This document shows, in pieces, positions 39,642 to 49,367 of a DNA stretch of 64,000 bases. The notes beneath the pieces are model-generated. The model saw nothing but the letters and a program-made list of their open reading frames with translations, had not been told where the DNA came from and made no database searches. The position numbers were made by a program, and so were the translations under genes. Origin of the DNA: Pseudomonas silvicola. Its GTDB lineage: Bacteria > Pseudomonadota > Gammaproteobacteria > Pseudomonadales > Pseudomonadaceae. Positions within the stretch are counted from its first letter, which is position 1. Every line of letters starts with the position of its first letter. The DNA lies in assembly GCF_026651855.1 (NCBI RefSeq), contig NZ_CP093282.1, forward strand, positions 1 to 64,000, given 5' to 3'.

Positions 39642-40408
39642 AGCTCGTACATTTCCTCGACCTGGAACACAAATAGGTTCGACCCCTGCACCGAGCGGGG
39701 GTCAAACGTTTTCTGCGGATCCTGGACTAGCTTGGTGCTGCCACTGGCAGCCTTGAAGATGGGCCAAACAGGCTGGTCGAATTTTTCCCGATAGAGGCGG
39801 CAAAGCGCCTCATTCGGGAAAAGGTAAGCCACCCGCTCATAATGACCAGCTCGTATGTTTTTCAGGTGAGACAAAAAGATGCTGTAAACCCGTGCACTGG
39901 ACTTGTGGTTCAGCTCAATCTCAATAGCTACCTTCGTGCCCTCTTTCATAGTCAATACCGCATCGGGCAACCGAACGGCGCGAAGGTACTTCAGCGCCTT
40001 CTCAGGCTTGATTGCATCAATGCGCTCCAGCCGCGAAATGATCGCGGCCTGGACGGAAAAGCTGTGGATCATCGACACCCAGGACGGCAACCGCCGTCGC
40101 CGCTTTAAGTCGAGGTCAGGCAGCAGCATCAGCGCAAATTCGAACCCGGCATCCCCAAGGCTATAGACGCTACGTCGAATACCTGGCGCGGATTCAACCA
40201 CGACGAAACCGGAGGTTTCGAGTCGTTTGAAAAACGCGCTTTGGCCGTCCTTCGACACCCCGAGCATTGCCGCTATGGTGGCTCGGTCAGAGTAATCAAA
40301 CCAACCAAGCCAGCGCACCACGGCGGCTATTTTCTCTTGACTGCGGTCCACGGCCGCCGCGCGGCTCCAGCCGCTGACGGCGCCGGCTCCCTTCTGCTCC
40401 AGTTCCAA
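39638..40408 (-). CDS. MOBC-type relaxase candidate (replication-relaxation family)
   Basis: 256 residues. The N-terminal half is a winged-helix-like domain (SDRATIAAMLGVSKDGQSAF...FKRLETSGFVVV). The second half has a PD-(D/E)xK-like nuclease signature: PDA at 148-150, E163-I-E165, then K169. This is the arrangement known for CloDF13 MobC and pAD1 TraX, relaxases related to restriction endonucleases. The TTG at 40408 has AGGAGG 6 nt upstream. It overlaps virB11 and adjoins the non-coding region where oriT should lie. No other relaxase gene was recognised on the plasmid. Confidence 0.68.
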   Translation of the reverse strand: MELEQKGAGAVSGWSRAAAVDRSQEKIAAVVRWLGWFDYSDRATIAAMLGVSKDGQSAFFKRLETSGFVVVESAPGIRRSVYSLGDAGFEFALMLLPDLDLKRRRRLPSWVSMIHSFSVQAAIISRLERIDAIKPEKALKYLRAVRLPDAVLTMKEGTKVAIEIELNHKSSARVYSIFLSHLKNIRAGHYERVAYLFPNEALCRLYREKFDQPVWPIFKAASGSTKLVQDPQKTFDPRSVQGSNLFVFQVEEMYEL

Positions 40409-40754
40409 GCCCTACCTCCTGTGTAAAAACAAATACGCCCTGCCGCGCGAAAGCGCAGGCAGCGGCGTACGCGGCTCGCGAAAAATCAGGCGGCGATTGG
40501 CGCAAGCCATGCCAACGGAACGTTGGCTGAGCGCGCCAAACAGACTGCCTGATGCCCACCAGGTGCCGAGCTGCAAGGCTTGCCCGCGAAGCGTGGCAAT
40601 GGCAATGCAGCGACAGGCCCGGTGGGCTCGATGATGTCCGCAAGAATTTTCCAAAGCGCTTCGCAGGCCTCGCACGCCATAGGCGAAGCGCGGGCCTTGC
40701 GAAAAGCTTTGGGGAATTCGCGCAGAGCCGGTAGGCGATGCGAATTGCTGTGCT

Positions 40755-40934
40755 AACGCGACAGCGCGAAGCATGCCGTGGGGCCAGCGCGACTGCGCGA
40801 AGCATGCCGTGGGCCAGCGCGACTGCGCGAAGCATGCCGTGGGCCAGCGCGACTGCGCGAAGCATGCCGTGGGCCAGCGCGACTGCGCGAAGCATGCCGT
40901 GGGCCAGCGCGACTGCGCGAAGCATGCCGTGGGC
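40755..40934. repeat. 30 bp tandem repeats
   Basis: The unit contains GCATGCCGTGG and CAGCGCGACTGCGCGA; about five and a half copies, the first with one extra G. Each has two small palindromes. There are no unique spacers, so this is not a CRISPR array. Confidence 0.9.
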
Positions 40935-40950
40935 AACGGCCTAAAGCCGG

Positions 40951-41190
40951 TGCCTGCTCCGCTCAACGGCCAAAAGCCGTTGTGTGCTTCGTGCAAGCCC
41001 GCAGGTGCGATGCATGCTGTGGGACGCAACCTTTGGTTGTGGCCTGCTCTGCTCAACGGCCAAAAGCCGTTGTGTGCTTCGTGCAAGCCCGCAGGTGCGA
41101 TGCATGCTGTGGGACGCAACCTTTGGTTGTGGCCTGCTCTGCTCAACGGCCAAAAGCCGTTGTGTGCTTGGTGCAAGTGCCACAGCACGC
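40951..41190. repeat. 90 bp tandem repeats
   Basis: Units start at 40951, 41041 and 41131; the third is partial. Each carries AACGGC-CAAAA-GCCGTT, and the full units carry GCATGC and a CAACC-TTT-GGTTG hairpin. Confidence 0.9.
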
Positions 41191-41755
41191 AGCATGGGGA
41201 CACGGCCAAGGGCCGGGTCTTGCTTTTCAACAGCGGTTCGCCCCCCAAGGGGCGGACTGCGACAAAAAGCAAAAGACGGACAGACCCCACTCCCGCCCAC
41301 GGGAGGGGGGAGGAAAAATGGCCCCCAGGCCAGATTTTTCCGGTCTGCCCTGACGAAGCCCGTCCAGGGCTGAGGAAGGGTGCGGAGCATGCGTCCCGCG
41401 AACGTAGCGCGGGCGTCCGGTGAAACCGGACCAACCCGGTCCCAGGGCGCAGCAGGTGAGGGGGTGCCGAAGGCACACGCCGAACCGTTGCGAAGCCGGG
41501 AGTGGGTTGGTCCGGCTTTGCCGGACGCCCGCGCGGGTGAATTTTGTCGACAAGCCCGTCCAGGGCGCCGGAGGCAAAAGAGGGACGAGGCTCGCATGCG
41601 AGTCGAGACCCTAAAAGCTCGACGGGGCGCTCCCCCGGCGGGCTATGGGTGCCCTTTAGGGCGCCCACGACACCCTTTAGGTGGCGCGCTTGTAGATGTA
41701 GAAAAAGCATGCTTTTTCTATGCCTCTTTCTATTGATTTTCTATTGTCTAGCCTA

Positions 41756-41784
41756 TTGCGTCCTCAATAGAAAGGCAATAGGAT
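41756..41784 (+). promoter_or_regulatory. Promoter of the coupling-protein/par operon
   Basis: TTGCGT at 41756, 17 bp spacer, TAGGAT at 41779. The expected start lies in the operator at 41791, so a bound regulator would block it. CTATTG occurs three times and CAATAG twice in 41738-41783. Confidence 0.6.
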
Positions 41785-41790
41785 AATGCA

Positions 41791-41810
41791 CATATATATG
41801 CGCATAACGT
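41791..41810 (+). promoter_or_regulatory. Shared transfer operator
   Basis: CATATATATGCGCATAACGT, matching 19 of 20 bases of the reversed sequence ahead of virB3 at 35111-35130. Confidence 0.7.
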
Positions 41811-41856
41811 TTTTGGCCATATATGGCAGAAAAGGTAATTTCTGCTTGCAAGAAAG

Positions 41857-42008
41857 TTTCCGATTCGGAAAGATGCGCCCTGACGCAAAATTTCCGATTC
41901 GGAAATTTTGGCACCTAGGAGACTTTCCGATTCGGAAAGTTAGTGCTCGTTAGGGAAGTTTCCGAATCGGAAACTTCAGGCAAGAAGCAGGAGTTTCCGA
42001 TTCGGAAA
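41857..42008. repeat. Five evenly spaced TTTCCGA(T/A)TCGGAAA palindromes
   Basis: Palindrome starts are 41857, 41891, 41924, 41959 and 41994, a period of 33-35 bp. Each 15 bp core is identical except for the central base. The flanking bases differ between copies yet mostly remain complementary within each copy. Candidate centromere or operator array for ParB or a partner. Confidence 0.85.
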
Positions 42009-42026
42009 CTCCTAAAGGGATGAGTT

Positions 42027-44231
42027 ATGGACCTACTACGTTTCGTTCTGCTGAACACCAATCCAGGGCTAGCCGCCCTGGTCGCTGCCCTACTGGGCGT
42101 GCTGCTGGTTCTATCCGTAAGCGGCGCGGTTCGCGAAACCGATGAAACAACGGCGCTTGAATTGGCACTTATTTTTATGCGCCGGGCACTGATCATTATT
42201 TTGTGCGTTAGCCTGCCGCTTTTCGCCGCTTGCATCTGGCTAGTGGCTTATAAGGTGTATGGCTATGACTGGGTGAAGGCCAACTCCTACATGGGCCTCT
42301 GGGCAGGCGAGATGCAAAAAGCAGTCGGGGATTTGTGGTGGAGCTTCCTGGTACTGCTTATAACGCCCTTCTTCATTCGCACCTTAATCCTGCGCTGGGT
42401 CAAGCCAATGATTTCAAATTGGGCTCGCCAGTTTAGGGTCAAGCAAAGCGGGGATTCTCTATCCGACATCCGGATCGAGGTTGGTCGAGTGAAGCCGATG
42501 GACTTCAATCCTCGTGACCATTATCGCGAAGGTTTCATGCTGCTGGGCTTGGATGAAAACCGTGAACCCATCTACATGGAAGACGCAGTCTTTCGCAAGA
42601 ACCACCTAAAAGTATTGGGCCCATCGCAAACAGGTAAGGGCGTCCAGCTCGGCGTACTGCTCGATCAGGCGATCTGGAAAGGCTGGGGTGCCTGGTTCAT
42701 TGACCCTAAACCAGACGACTTTATCCCCGACATTATGCGCGAAGGCTGCGAGCGCTATAACCGCCCTGCCCCTGTCACCCTAGATCTAAATGGAGTAGGA
42801 CCGGGAGCCTATGGTCCGTTCATCCATGGTACCCGCCGTGAACGTAGAGAACGCGTGGTTAAGGCGTTCACGATGGCTGATACCGGCCAAACCGCAGACT
42901 TCTATAAGCGGCTGGAGCGGCAGGTTTTGGACACGCTCATGCCGCTGTGGGATGGCACACTTACGCAGTTGGAAAGCCTTCTAAAGGGCAAACACCCGTT
43001 AATAACGGATTCGCAACGTTCGTGGATAATGCAGAACTCCGGCAGCTTGCAATCGAACACTGCCGAGTTCATGCAGCTTGACACCATGCGCGCGAATGAG
43101 GACGAATCCTTCAATGTGTCGCGCGAGCTTGAAGCCGGTAGCGTTGTACATATTCGGTCCAATATGAAGGACACGATTGTACGGCGGGCAACAGTCGCGC
43201 TGCTGGATGAAATCGTCCAGGTTGCACTACGGAAGCCCCTTAAACACCCGATTTTTTTGGTGGTCGACGAATGTCGCTTCGTGGTTTCTGACACGCTTGC
43301 AGATGCCCTGGCTACAGTTCTTTCAAAGAACATAAACATGGCGCTTGCCTATCAGTCCATCAATGACTTGCTTAACCTGCCCGATAAATCGCTCAACGCT
43401 GAGTCGATTAAGACTGGCATCGAGACCAATACTCAAATCACACTCAGCTATCGTGCCAACGATGCGGACACTGCCGAATGGGTTTCATCGCTGACCGGCT
43501 CGGCACACAAGACGGTAACCAAAATGGAGAAGGTCGAGGTTAACCGGGCAGGCGCAGAAGTGTGGGGTAACGAACGCTCCGTGGGGCAGGTAGAAGAAAA
43601 CTACATCACAGAAAACCAGCTGCTGGCACTCCCACCCCGCGTCTGCGCACTGGTCCGCCCAAACGTGCTGTCTACCCTGTTATACACATGCTGGATCCAG
43701 CTCAAGGAGCAGCGCGGAATGCCACTGCGCGGAAGTGTTGCGCCCTCCCCTGCGCAAACCGCTGCTATAAGCACTTCGGTTTCTACTGCGCCAGTTGCAG
43801 CGAAACCAGCAGCACCTGGCGTGACTGCGGCCGCTATTGGTGCTGACCCGTTCGGGGATTCCGGGGACGCTCAAAGCGATCCGTTCGCTAGTGTCGACCA
43901 GAAGACGGCTAGCGATCCTTTTGAATTGAACCCTAATGACAGCGGTGACGACCCGTTTGCAAATGCAGCTCCATCAGACGAAGCATTCATAGGCGAAGTA
44001 GCCGACGACTATAACGCTCCAGAAGATGACCCTTTTGCCACTCCACCGGCGGAGCAGAAGGGCAAGAAAGGCAGCGGTAAAAGCAAGCTCAGCGCTTCCG
44101 AGCTAGCTGCAATTGAACAAGCTGCATCTGGAATTATTAACACAAAGAACAAGCCTGTTCGCCCAGTCCAGGACGCACCGGCCAAACCCTCAGTTGACTT
44201 ATCGTCCCTGGACGAAATCGAAGGAATCTAA
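42027..44231 (+). CDS. virD4: Type IV coupling protein (VirD4/TraG-like)
   Basis: 734 residues, complete in this second reading. Three N-terminal membrane segments lie near residues 15-33, 53-76 and 104-121. The P-loop GPSQTGKG is at 198-205, and Walker B (PIFLVVDE) is near 406-413. A disordered acidic tail with five DPF motifs and a final helical stretch follows. It couples the relaxosome to the VirB channel by pumping DNA or protein with ATP. AAAGGGATGAG precedes ATG 42027. It heads the operon with parA, parB and topoisomerase. The symbol is by role; TraG would be equally valid. Confidence 0.94.
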   Translation: MDLLRFVLLNTNPGLAALVAALLGVLLVLSVSGAVRETDETTALELALIFMRRALIIILCVSLPLFAACIWLVAYKVYGYDWVKANSYMGLWAGEMQKAVGDLWWSFLVLLITPFFIRTLILRWVKPMISNWARQFRVKQSGDSLSDIRIEVGRVKPMDFNPRDHYREGFMLLGLDENREPIYMEDAVFRKNHLKVLGPSQTGKGVQLGVLLDQAIWKGWGAWFIDPKPDDFIPDIMREGCERYNRPAPVTLDLNGVGPGAYGPFIHGTRRERRERVVKAFTMADTGQTADFYKRLERQVLDTLMPLWDGTLTQLESLLKGKHPLITDSQRSWIMQNSGSLQSNTAEFMQLDTMRANEDESFNVSRELEAGSVVHIRSNMKDTIVRRATVALLDEIVQVALRKPLKHPIFLVVDECRFVVSDTLADALATVLSKNINMALAYQSINDLLNLPDKSLNAESIKTGIETNTQITLSYRANDADTAEWVSSLTGSAHKTVTKMEKVEVNRAGAEVWGNERSVGQVEENYITENQLLALPPRVCALVRPNVLSTLLYTCWIQLKEQRGMPLRGSVAPSPAQTAAISTSVSTAPVAAKPAAPGVTAAAIGADPFGDSGDAQSDPFASVDQKTASDPFELNPNDSGDDPFANAAPSDEAFIGEVADDYNAPEDDPFATPPAEQKGKKGSGKSKLSASELAAIEQAASGIINTKNKPVRPVQDAPAKPSVDLSSLDEIEGI

Positions 44232-44233
44232 CA

Positions 44234-45055
44234 ATGTCGAACCAAACTCCTTTCCCAAAAGTGTTCGCAGTTAGCACCCCTAAAGGTGGTGTGGGCAAAT
44301 CCACAACCTGTACAGGTCTTGGACTCTATCTGGGTGGATTAGGCAAAAAGGTCTTGTTCATTGACCTTGATAACATCGCGAGTCTTACCAACAACCTGCA
44401 AGGCGCTGACGTGCGTCACCCTCACTTGAGTAACGTCACGGACCTGTTTAAGGATCCAGAGGGTGGCACCCCTCTTTCGGTCAGTGTTATCTCAGATAAC
44501 ATTCACCTGATTCAAGGCGACTCCAGTGTCAGCGACATCAACCGCTCTAACGACCTAACGATTGTTACTGCGCTGAAGGACAACCTGCACATGAATGTGC
44601 CAGGCATCGAAACATATGATTTTATTTTGATTGATACCCCGGCGGGTAACGGCAACACGCTTTTGGCATCGCTGATTGTTGCTGACCTAGTTTACTCGCC
44701 TATTGACTTGGACCATAACGCCATCGGTTCGCTGACTGAGTTGACCAAAGTCCTGAAGCCAGTTAAGCGGGCACTAAACACTAAGTTGCAGTGGGCTGGT
44801 TTTGTAATCAACCGCGTGCAAAAGCTCGTATCGGTTTTGGGCAGAAAAGTGCCAGAGGCGCTTTCAGACCGCGCGATATATGAATCTTTGGTTAAGGAAT
44901 ACGGCGATGTTGCTTTGTTAGGAGTGATCGGTCTTCGCAATCCGATTAAAACTTGCATAAGCAACGGGATGTGGATCACTGGCAAAGATGACTCTGCGCA
45001 GGCAGCGTCAAATGAATTTGAACAATTTTGCAAGAAACTGCTGGAGAAAGTGTGA
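44234..45055 (+). CDS. parA: ParA-type partition ATPase (second reading)
   Basis: Same gene as 1794-2615. Here its link to the complete coupling-protein gene is visible. Confidence 0.92.
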   Translation: MSNQTPFPKVFAVSTPKGGVGKSTTCTGLGLYLGGLGKKVLFIDLDNIASLTNNLQGADVRHPHLSNVTDLFKDPEGGTPLSVSVISDNIHLIQGDSSVSDINRSNDLTIVTALKDNLHMNVPGIETYDFILIDTPAGNGNTLLASLIVADLVYSPIDLDHNAIGSLTELTKVLKPVKRALNTKLQWAGFVINRVQKLVSVLGRKVPEALSDRAIYESLVKEYGDVALLGVIGLRNPIKTCISNGMWITGKDDSAQAASNEFEQFCKKLLEKV

Positions 45056-45966
45056 TGACTAAAAATAATTCAATTGCCGAGCTGCTAAATGGCAACAACA
45101 TCGAGCCGCTGACCGGCGAGAAGATCTACTACGTCAGTCGGGACGACATTATTCGCGACCCAGAGAATGATCGGGATGACTGGGATGATCCAGCCACTAT
45201 TGCGAACATCGAGAGCATCAAAAAGTCTGCTGCGATCCGACTCAATGATGGTCGTCGCTATGGCGTCCGTACAGCTCTCTGGGTGAAGCCTGCGGATGAA
45301 CAGGGTAAATATATGCTGATCGACGGTGAATGCCGTTGGCGGTCAACCTGGGGGGAAGAAGATCCCGAAGCGCTCATGCTACCCATAATCATCCGTACAG
45401 GTGACGCAAAAGAGATTCGTCTGGACCATACATCTTCTAACGGCGCGCGCAAGGGTCTCAACCTGTACCAGGTCGCAAGGTCGATCAAGCGCGACCAGGA
45501 TGAATATGGACTGTCGTCCGATGAAATCATGGCCGTGCATAACTTGCAGAGCAAGTCCCAACTTAGCAAGTTCAACGCCATTCATAAGCTTGGCGATAGC
45601 GCATTGGAGCTAGTGCGCGCCGGCTATTTCCAGGACATCAACCTAGTATATGACCTGAAAAAACTGGACGATGATGGCATCACCAAGCTGAAAAAGAAGA
45701 TCGAGAAAGGCGACTCAATTCAGCAGGCGTTGAAAACACTGATGCCCAAAGAGAAAACCCGAACTGCTGATGCCGAAGGCAAGCAGGATGGTGGAGGATC
45801 TACCCCGGCGAAAGTAGCGCTAAACCTGCCGCTGGCCGAAGCTCAGGCGCTGGCGATTTTACTGGAGGTTGACGCGGAGCTTGAACCCAAAGAGCTGCGC
45901 ATTGCGCTGCTGGCCAAAATCGCTGGGTTGGTAGAGTCCACGGACGAACAACAGGACGCTGAGTAA
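45055..45966 (+). CDS. parB: ParB/KorB-like partition protein (second reading)
   Basis: Same gene as 2615-3526. Confidence 0.85.
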   Translation: MTKNNSIAELLNGNNIEPLTGEKIYYVSRDDIIRDPENDRDDWDDPATIANIESIKKSAAIRLNDGRRYGVRTALWVKPADEQGKYMLIDGECRWRSTWGEEDPEALMLPIIIRTGDAKEIRLDHTSSNGARKGLNLYQVARSIKRDQDEYGLSSDEIMAVHNLQSKSQLSKFNAIHKLGDSALELVRAGYFQDINLVYDLKKLDDDGITKLKKKIEKGDSIQQALKTLMPKEKTRTADAEGKQDGGGSTPAKVALNLPLAEAQALAILLEVDAELEPKELRIALLAKIAGLVESTDEQQDAE

Positions 45967-46403
45967 TGCCACTGGTGCGCCTAGCTAAATTAGAGGACTA
46001 CCAGTCATTCGAGATGCTTGGGTGCACCAAGTATCGCATCACCTGGTGCGATAAGTTGTGCCCTGGCAACCCTGCGGACGATCCGCAGTCTGGGTTGCAA
46101 GAATTCAACGATTGGCAGTGCTCCATAGCCGCGGGGCATGAACAGCTCTCGCGGAACGAACGGCTCGCCGTTATTGTGCAGTGGTGCTTAACAGCTCCCG
46201 GTGGAATGGGAGTAAGATTGGCACAACTAATAATAACGACACACAAGCCTCCACGTCCGCGCATTGGGATGGAGTTCGATGCGACTCAGTACTTGGAGCC
46301 TGAACTTGCCTTTCGTTATGAGTTGGCGTTTTTAAATGATGAAATTTGGAAACTCCCAGCACAAGAAGTGCTGGAACTCCAAAATCTGATAATGGGTAAT
46401 TAA
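45966..46403 (+). CDS. Unknown protein (second reading)
   Basis: Same gene as 3526-3963. Confidence 0.75.
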   Translation: MPLVRLAKLEDYQSFEMLGCTKYRITWCDKLCPGNPADDPQSGLQEFNDWQCSIAAGHEQLSRNERLAVIVQWCLTAPGGMGVRLAQLIITTHKPPRPRIGMEFDATQYLEPELAFRYELAFLNDEIWKLPAQEVLELQNLIMGN

Positions 46404-46404
46404 A

Positions 46405-46989
46405 ATGAATAGCATGGAAGAACCGAGTTACGATGTTCGGATAAAGGTCCATGACCTTTACCTAATTATTCTCTGGGACACGAACTACTTTCCTGGGCAT
46501 GAAGCCACCAAACGTATTTGTGGTGTTCGGGTTGCCGACAGCCTTTTTTCAATTGAGGCTTTCGCAAGTAATTCAAAACCAGAATATCGTATTGCTCAAG
46601 CACTCGCTGAGCGCGTCCGGCCTGATTTGAGTGATAGCATCAAGTCTATCGAAGATGAATTGAAAATAAGTCTTGAGATAGTCAGTAAAGAACTTGATGA
46701 CCCACTCATTAAAGCAGTGGATGTTTCTGCACCGAAGCAAACTGAGTACGCCCTGACCATCGAAAAAGGAAAAGGTACTCCACTGGTGAATGGCTTTGTG
46801 CGTCTTTTCGTGATTGCGGATTTAATCGTCGGCACCCTAAAGGAATTGCACTGGCGCGGCGCGCTAACAAAGAAAGAGTACAAAAAGCGTGAGGACGCTT
46901 ATATCAAGCCGCTGCGCAAACTGATGCATGACCTGAATCAGGTTATTAAGCGGTACCATGAGCAACGCAAGCAGCTTACCGCCCAATAA
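46405..46989 (+). CDS. Unknown protein, possibly DUF1845-like (second reading)
   Basis: Same gene as 3965-4549. Confidence 0.72.
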   Translation: MNSMEEPSYDVRIKVHDLYLIILWDTNYFPGHEATKRICGVRVADSLFSIEAFASNSKPEYRIAQALAERVRPDLSDSIKSIEDELKISLEIVSKELDDPLIKAVDVSAPKQTEYALTIEKGKGTPLVNGFVRLFVIADLIVGTLKELHWRGALTKKEYKKREDAYIKPLRKLMHDLNQVIKRYHEQRKQLTAQ

Positions 46990-47116
46990 TTATTGTTCAT
47001 TGAAGTGGCCGTCTACGGCCACTTACTACCAATCGCACAACTGCAAATCAACTTAGTTGGCTTGGTGGCAAATTCTTGCCTCCTGCTTAATATTCTCCGC
47101 GTATGGGAGCAATATC

Positions 47117-49162
47117 GTGGCCGTACTTCTTATTGTGGAATCACCAGCGAAAGCAAAAACCATCGAAAAATATTTGGGCAGCGGTTATCGGGTTGCTGCA
47201 AGCGTCGGCCATATTCGTGATTTGCCGGATCGCTCCATGGGGGTACACGCGCCGGACTTTCGCCCGGACTATGTGTATACCGACCGGGGGAAAGAAGTTG
47301 TCGCGCGCTTACAACGACTGGCATCAGAATGCGAAGGCATCTTGCTTGCCTCTGACTTGGATAGGGAAGGGGAGGCAATTGCGTGGCACCTACAGCAAGT
47401 GCTGAAGCTCGACATCAAAAACGCCAATCGCATTACCTTCAACGAAATCACAAAGAAAGCAATTCAGGCAGCTGTACAAAACCCGCGCACTATTAACCTT
47501 CAAGATGTCGCCGCACAGGAAGCGCGCCGCGTTGTTGATAGGTTCATTGGGTATATGGTAAGTCCTATCGTAGCTGAAATCCTTGGGGATCGGACTATCT
47601 CAGCAGGCCGCGTTCAATCTATTGCGGTACGCCTGGTAGTCGACCGCGAAAATGAAATCAATGGGCACTCAGTATTGCACCACTTCGGAGTGTCGCTGCG
47701 ATTTGCGGGTTGGGACGCCAAATGGCAATTCAAGGAATTGCTGGACGGTGGCAAACATTGGACCGACCAGGCCTTTGCTGAAAAAGTAGCCGCTGTTCGA
47801 AACGTCCAAGTCGTTTCGTGCGAAGACTCGGACACTCAAAGCTCGCCCCCCGCGCCATTCAGCACGTCTACACTTCAAGCCGCCGGTAGTAACACCTTGG
47901 GGTTTAACCCCAAGAAGACTATGGAATTGGCTCAAAAACTCTATGAGCAAGGCGCGATCACCTATATGCGCACCGACAGCGCCGCACTTTCACAAGATGC
48001 ATTGGACGCTATCTTTGCTCACGGGCGCGAAGCAGGCTTGCCCATGCTCGATGCGCCTAGGGTATGGAAGGATGGTGATGACGCGCAGGGCGCCCATGAA
48101 GCCATACGTCCATCCCAAATAGATGTTCTTGAAGCTGGTGAAAGCGAAGATGAGCGAAAGCTATACCGGCTAATCTGGGCCCGTACAGTAGGGTCTCAAC
48201 TCCAAGAAGCACGCTTTGCCGTACGTACTGCCGTACTCAAAGCTGAGGACATCGACGGCAAGGCCATCCAGTTTGTTGCCCGTAGCAAAAAACTTGTCCA
48301 TCAAGGCTGGAAGGCACTAACTCCTGTTGATACCGCAATGGATCCTGACGACGCAGCTGCCGCAGATAAGGAAGATGGGGACAACCAGGTGCCACTCCTT
48401 ACACCAGGTGACTACCTTGACGCGAATTCGGCCGACCTGGTGAAGGGAAAGACCAATCCTCCAGGCCGCTACACCGAAGCAAGTTTGGTGGCGGAATTGA
48501 AGCGCCGCGGCATTGGTCGACCGTCGACTTACGGCGCTATCATTGAAACTGTAACAAGCACCAGGGGATATCTGGAAGTAAGTGGCAAAAAGAAACAACT
48601 AAAGCCAACTGCGCGCGGAAATAGACTGATCAACGTCATACGCGCAAACTTCAAATTCATTGAGTTTGACTTTACTAAGATCCTTGAAACTCAACTTGAA
48701 GCAATTGCCACTGGCAAACAAACATATAAGTCACTCCTGGGCATCGTGCACAAACGCCTAAGCGATGAAATCAATGAATTTAAATCGAAGGTGAAAGTGC
48801 TGCACCCTTGCCCGAAATGCGGACGCGGCCTGCTGTTCAATCCTGCGACCAAAAAAGGCTCAGCCTGGTGGAATTGCAGCGCTTACGACCCTGAAGGGGA
48901 GGGCTGCGATTATCATGCCCAGGACGCAGACGGCGAGCCGGGTAAAGCCTCTACGGGGCCCACAATGACCGAGTACGCTTGCGGCAGCTGTGGGAAGCCC
49001 TTGGTGCACATGGTCAAGGAAGCCACGGACGGGGAGGGGGGATGGCAGTTCTTCAGTTGTTCGGGCTACAAACAAGGCTGCAAACAGTCATACCCCGACA
49101 GAGAGGGGCAACCAGACCTGACTGCCCCTCGTATCAAGTCGAAAGAGGCCATGCAGGAATGA
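47117..49162 (+). CDS. Type IA DNA topoisomerase (second reading)
   Basis: Same gene as 4677-6722. Confidence 0.93.
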   Translation: MAVLLIVESPAKAKTIEKYLGSGYRVAASVGHIRDLPDRSMGVHAPDFRPDYVYTDRGKEVVARLQRLASECEGILLASDLDREGEAIAWHLQQVLKLDIKNANRITFNEITKKAIQAAVQNPRTINLQDVAAQEARRVVDRFIGYMVSPIVAEILGDRTISAGRVQSIAVRLVVDRENEINGHSVLHHFGVSLRFAGWDAKWQFKELLDGGKHWTDQAFAEKVAAVRNVQVVSCEDSDTQSSPPAPFSTSTLQAAGSNTLGFNPKKTMELAQKLYEQGAITYMRTDSAALSQDALDAIFAHGREAGLPMLDAPRVWKDGDDAQGAHEAIRPSQIDVLEAGESEDERKLYRLIWARTVGSQLQEARFAVRTAVLKAEDIDGKAIQFVARSKKLVHQGWKALTPVDTAMDPDDAAAADKEDGDNQVPLLTPGDYLDANSADLVKGKTNPPGRYTEASLVAELKRRGIGRPSTYGAIIETVTSTRGYLEVSGKKKQLKPTARGNRLINVIRANFKFIEFDFTKILETQLEAIATGKQTYKSLLGIVHKRLSDEINEFKSKVKVLHPCPKCGRGLLFNPATKKGSAWWNCSAYDPEGEGCDYHAQDADGEPGKASTGPTMTEYACGSCGKPLVHMVKEATDGEGGWQFFSCSGYKQGCKQSYPDREGQPDLTAPRIKSKEAMQE

Positions 49163-49367
49163 TTGCAAACATTTAAGGCGCAAGTACTGCTCTACATTAC
49201 TTTGCAATCAAAACAAAGCCCCCAAAATGGGGGCTTTTTCGTTCCGGCAACTACACTCAAAAAAAGTTGGCGTCAATAAGATTTTGCGTTAGGATAGGTC
49301 CCGTCAACGTTTAGAGCACATGGTTGACTGAAATGCTCTCCTACTAACTGTTAAAGGATCTAATGCC

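Larger units (their letters stand above)
40430..42026. other. Repeat-rich non-coding region, candidate oriT region
   Basis: A 1.6 kb region between the relaxase gene and coupling-protein gene. It holds about five 30 bp repeats, two and a half 90 bp repeats, several GC hairpins (41240-41560), a GAAAAAGCATGCTTTTTC palindrome near 41701, CTATTG words in both directions, then the promoter, operator and five palindromes. Long frames here come from the repeats and are not counted as genes. Confidence 0.6.

Noticed and set aside
40755-40934. CRISPR array
   Set aside because: The 30 bp units are directly adjacent with no unique spacers, and no cas gene is present.
40412-41710. Long overlapping frames on both strands, up to 432 residues
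   Set aside because: They arise because the 30 and 90 bp repeat lengths are multiples of three. The products are low-complexity and all frames stay open, with no ribosome site or family.
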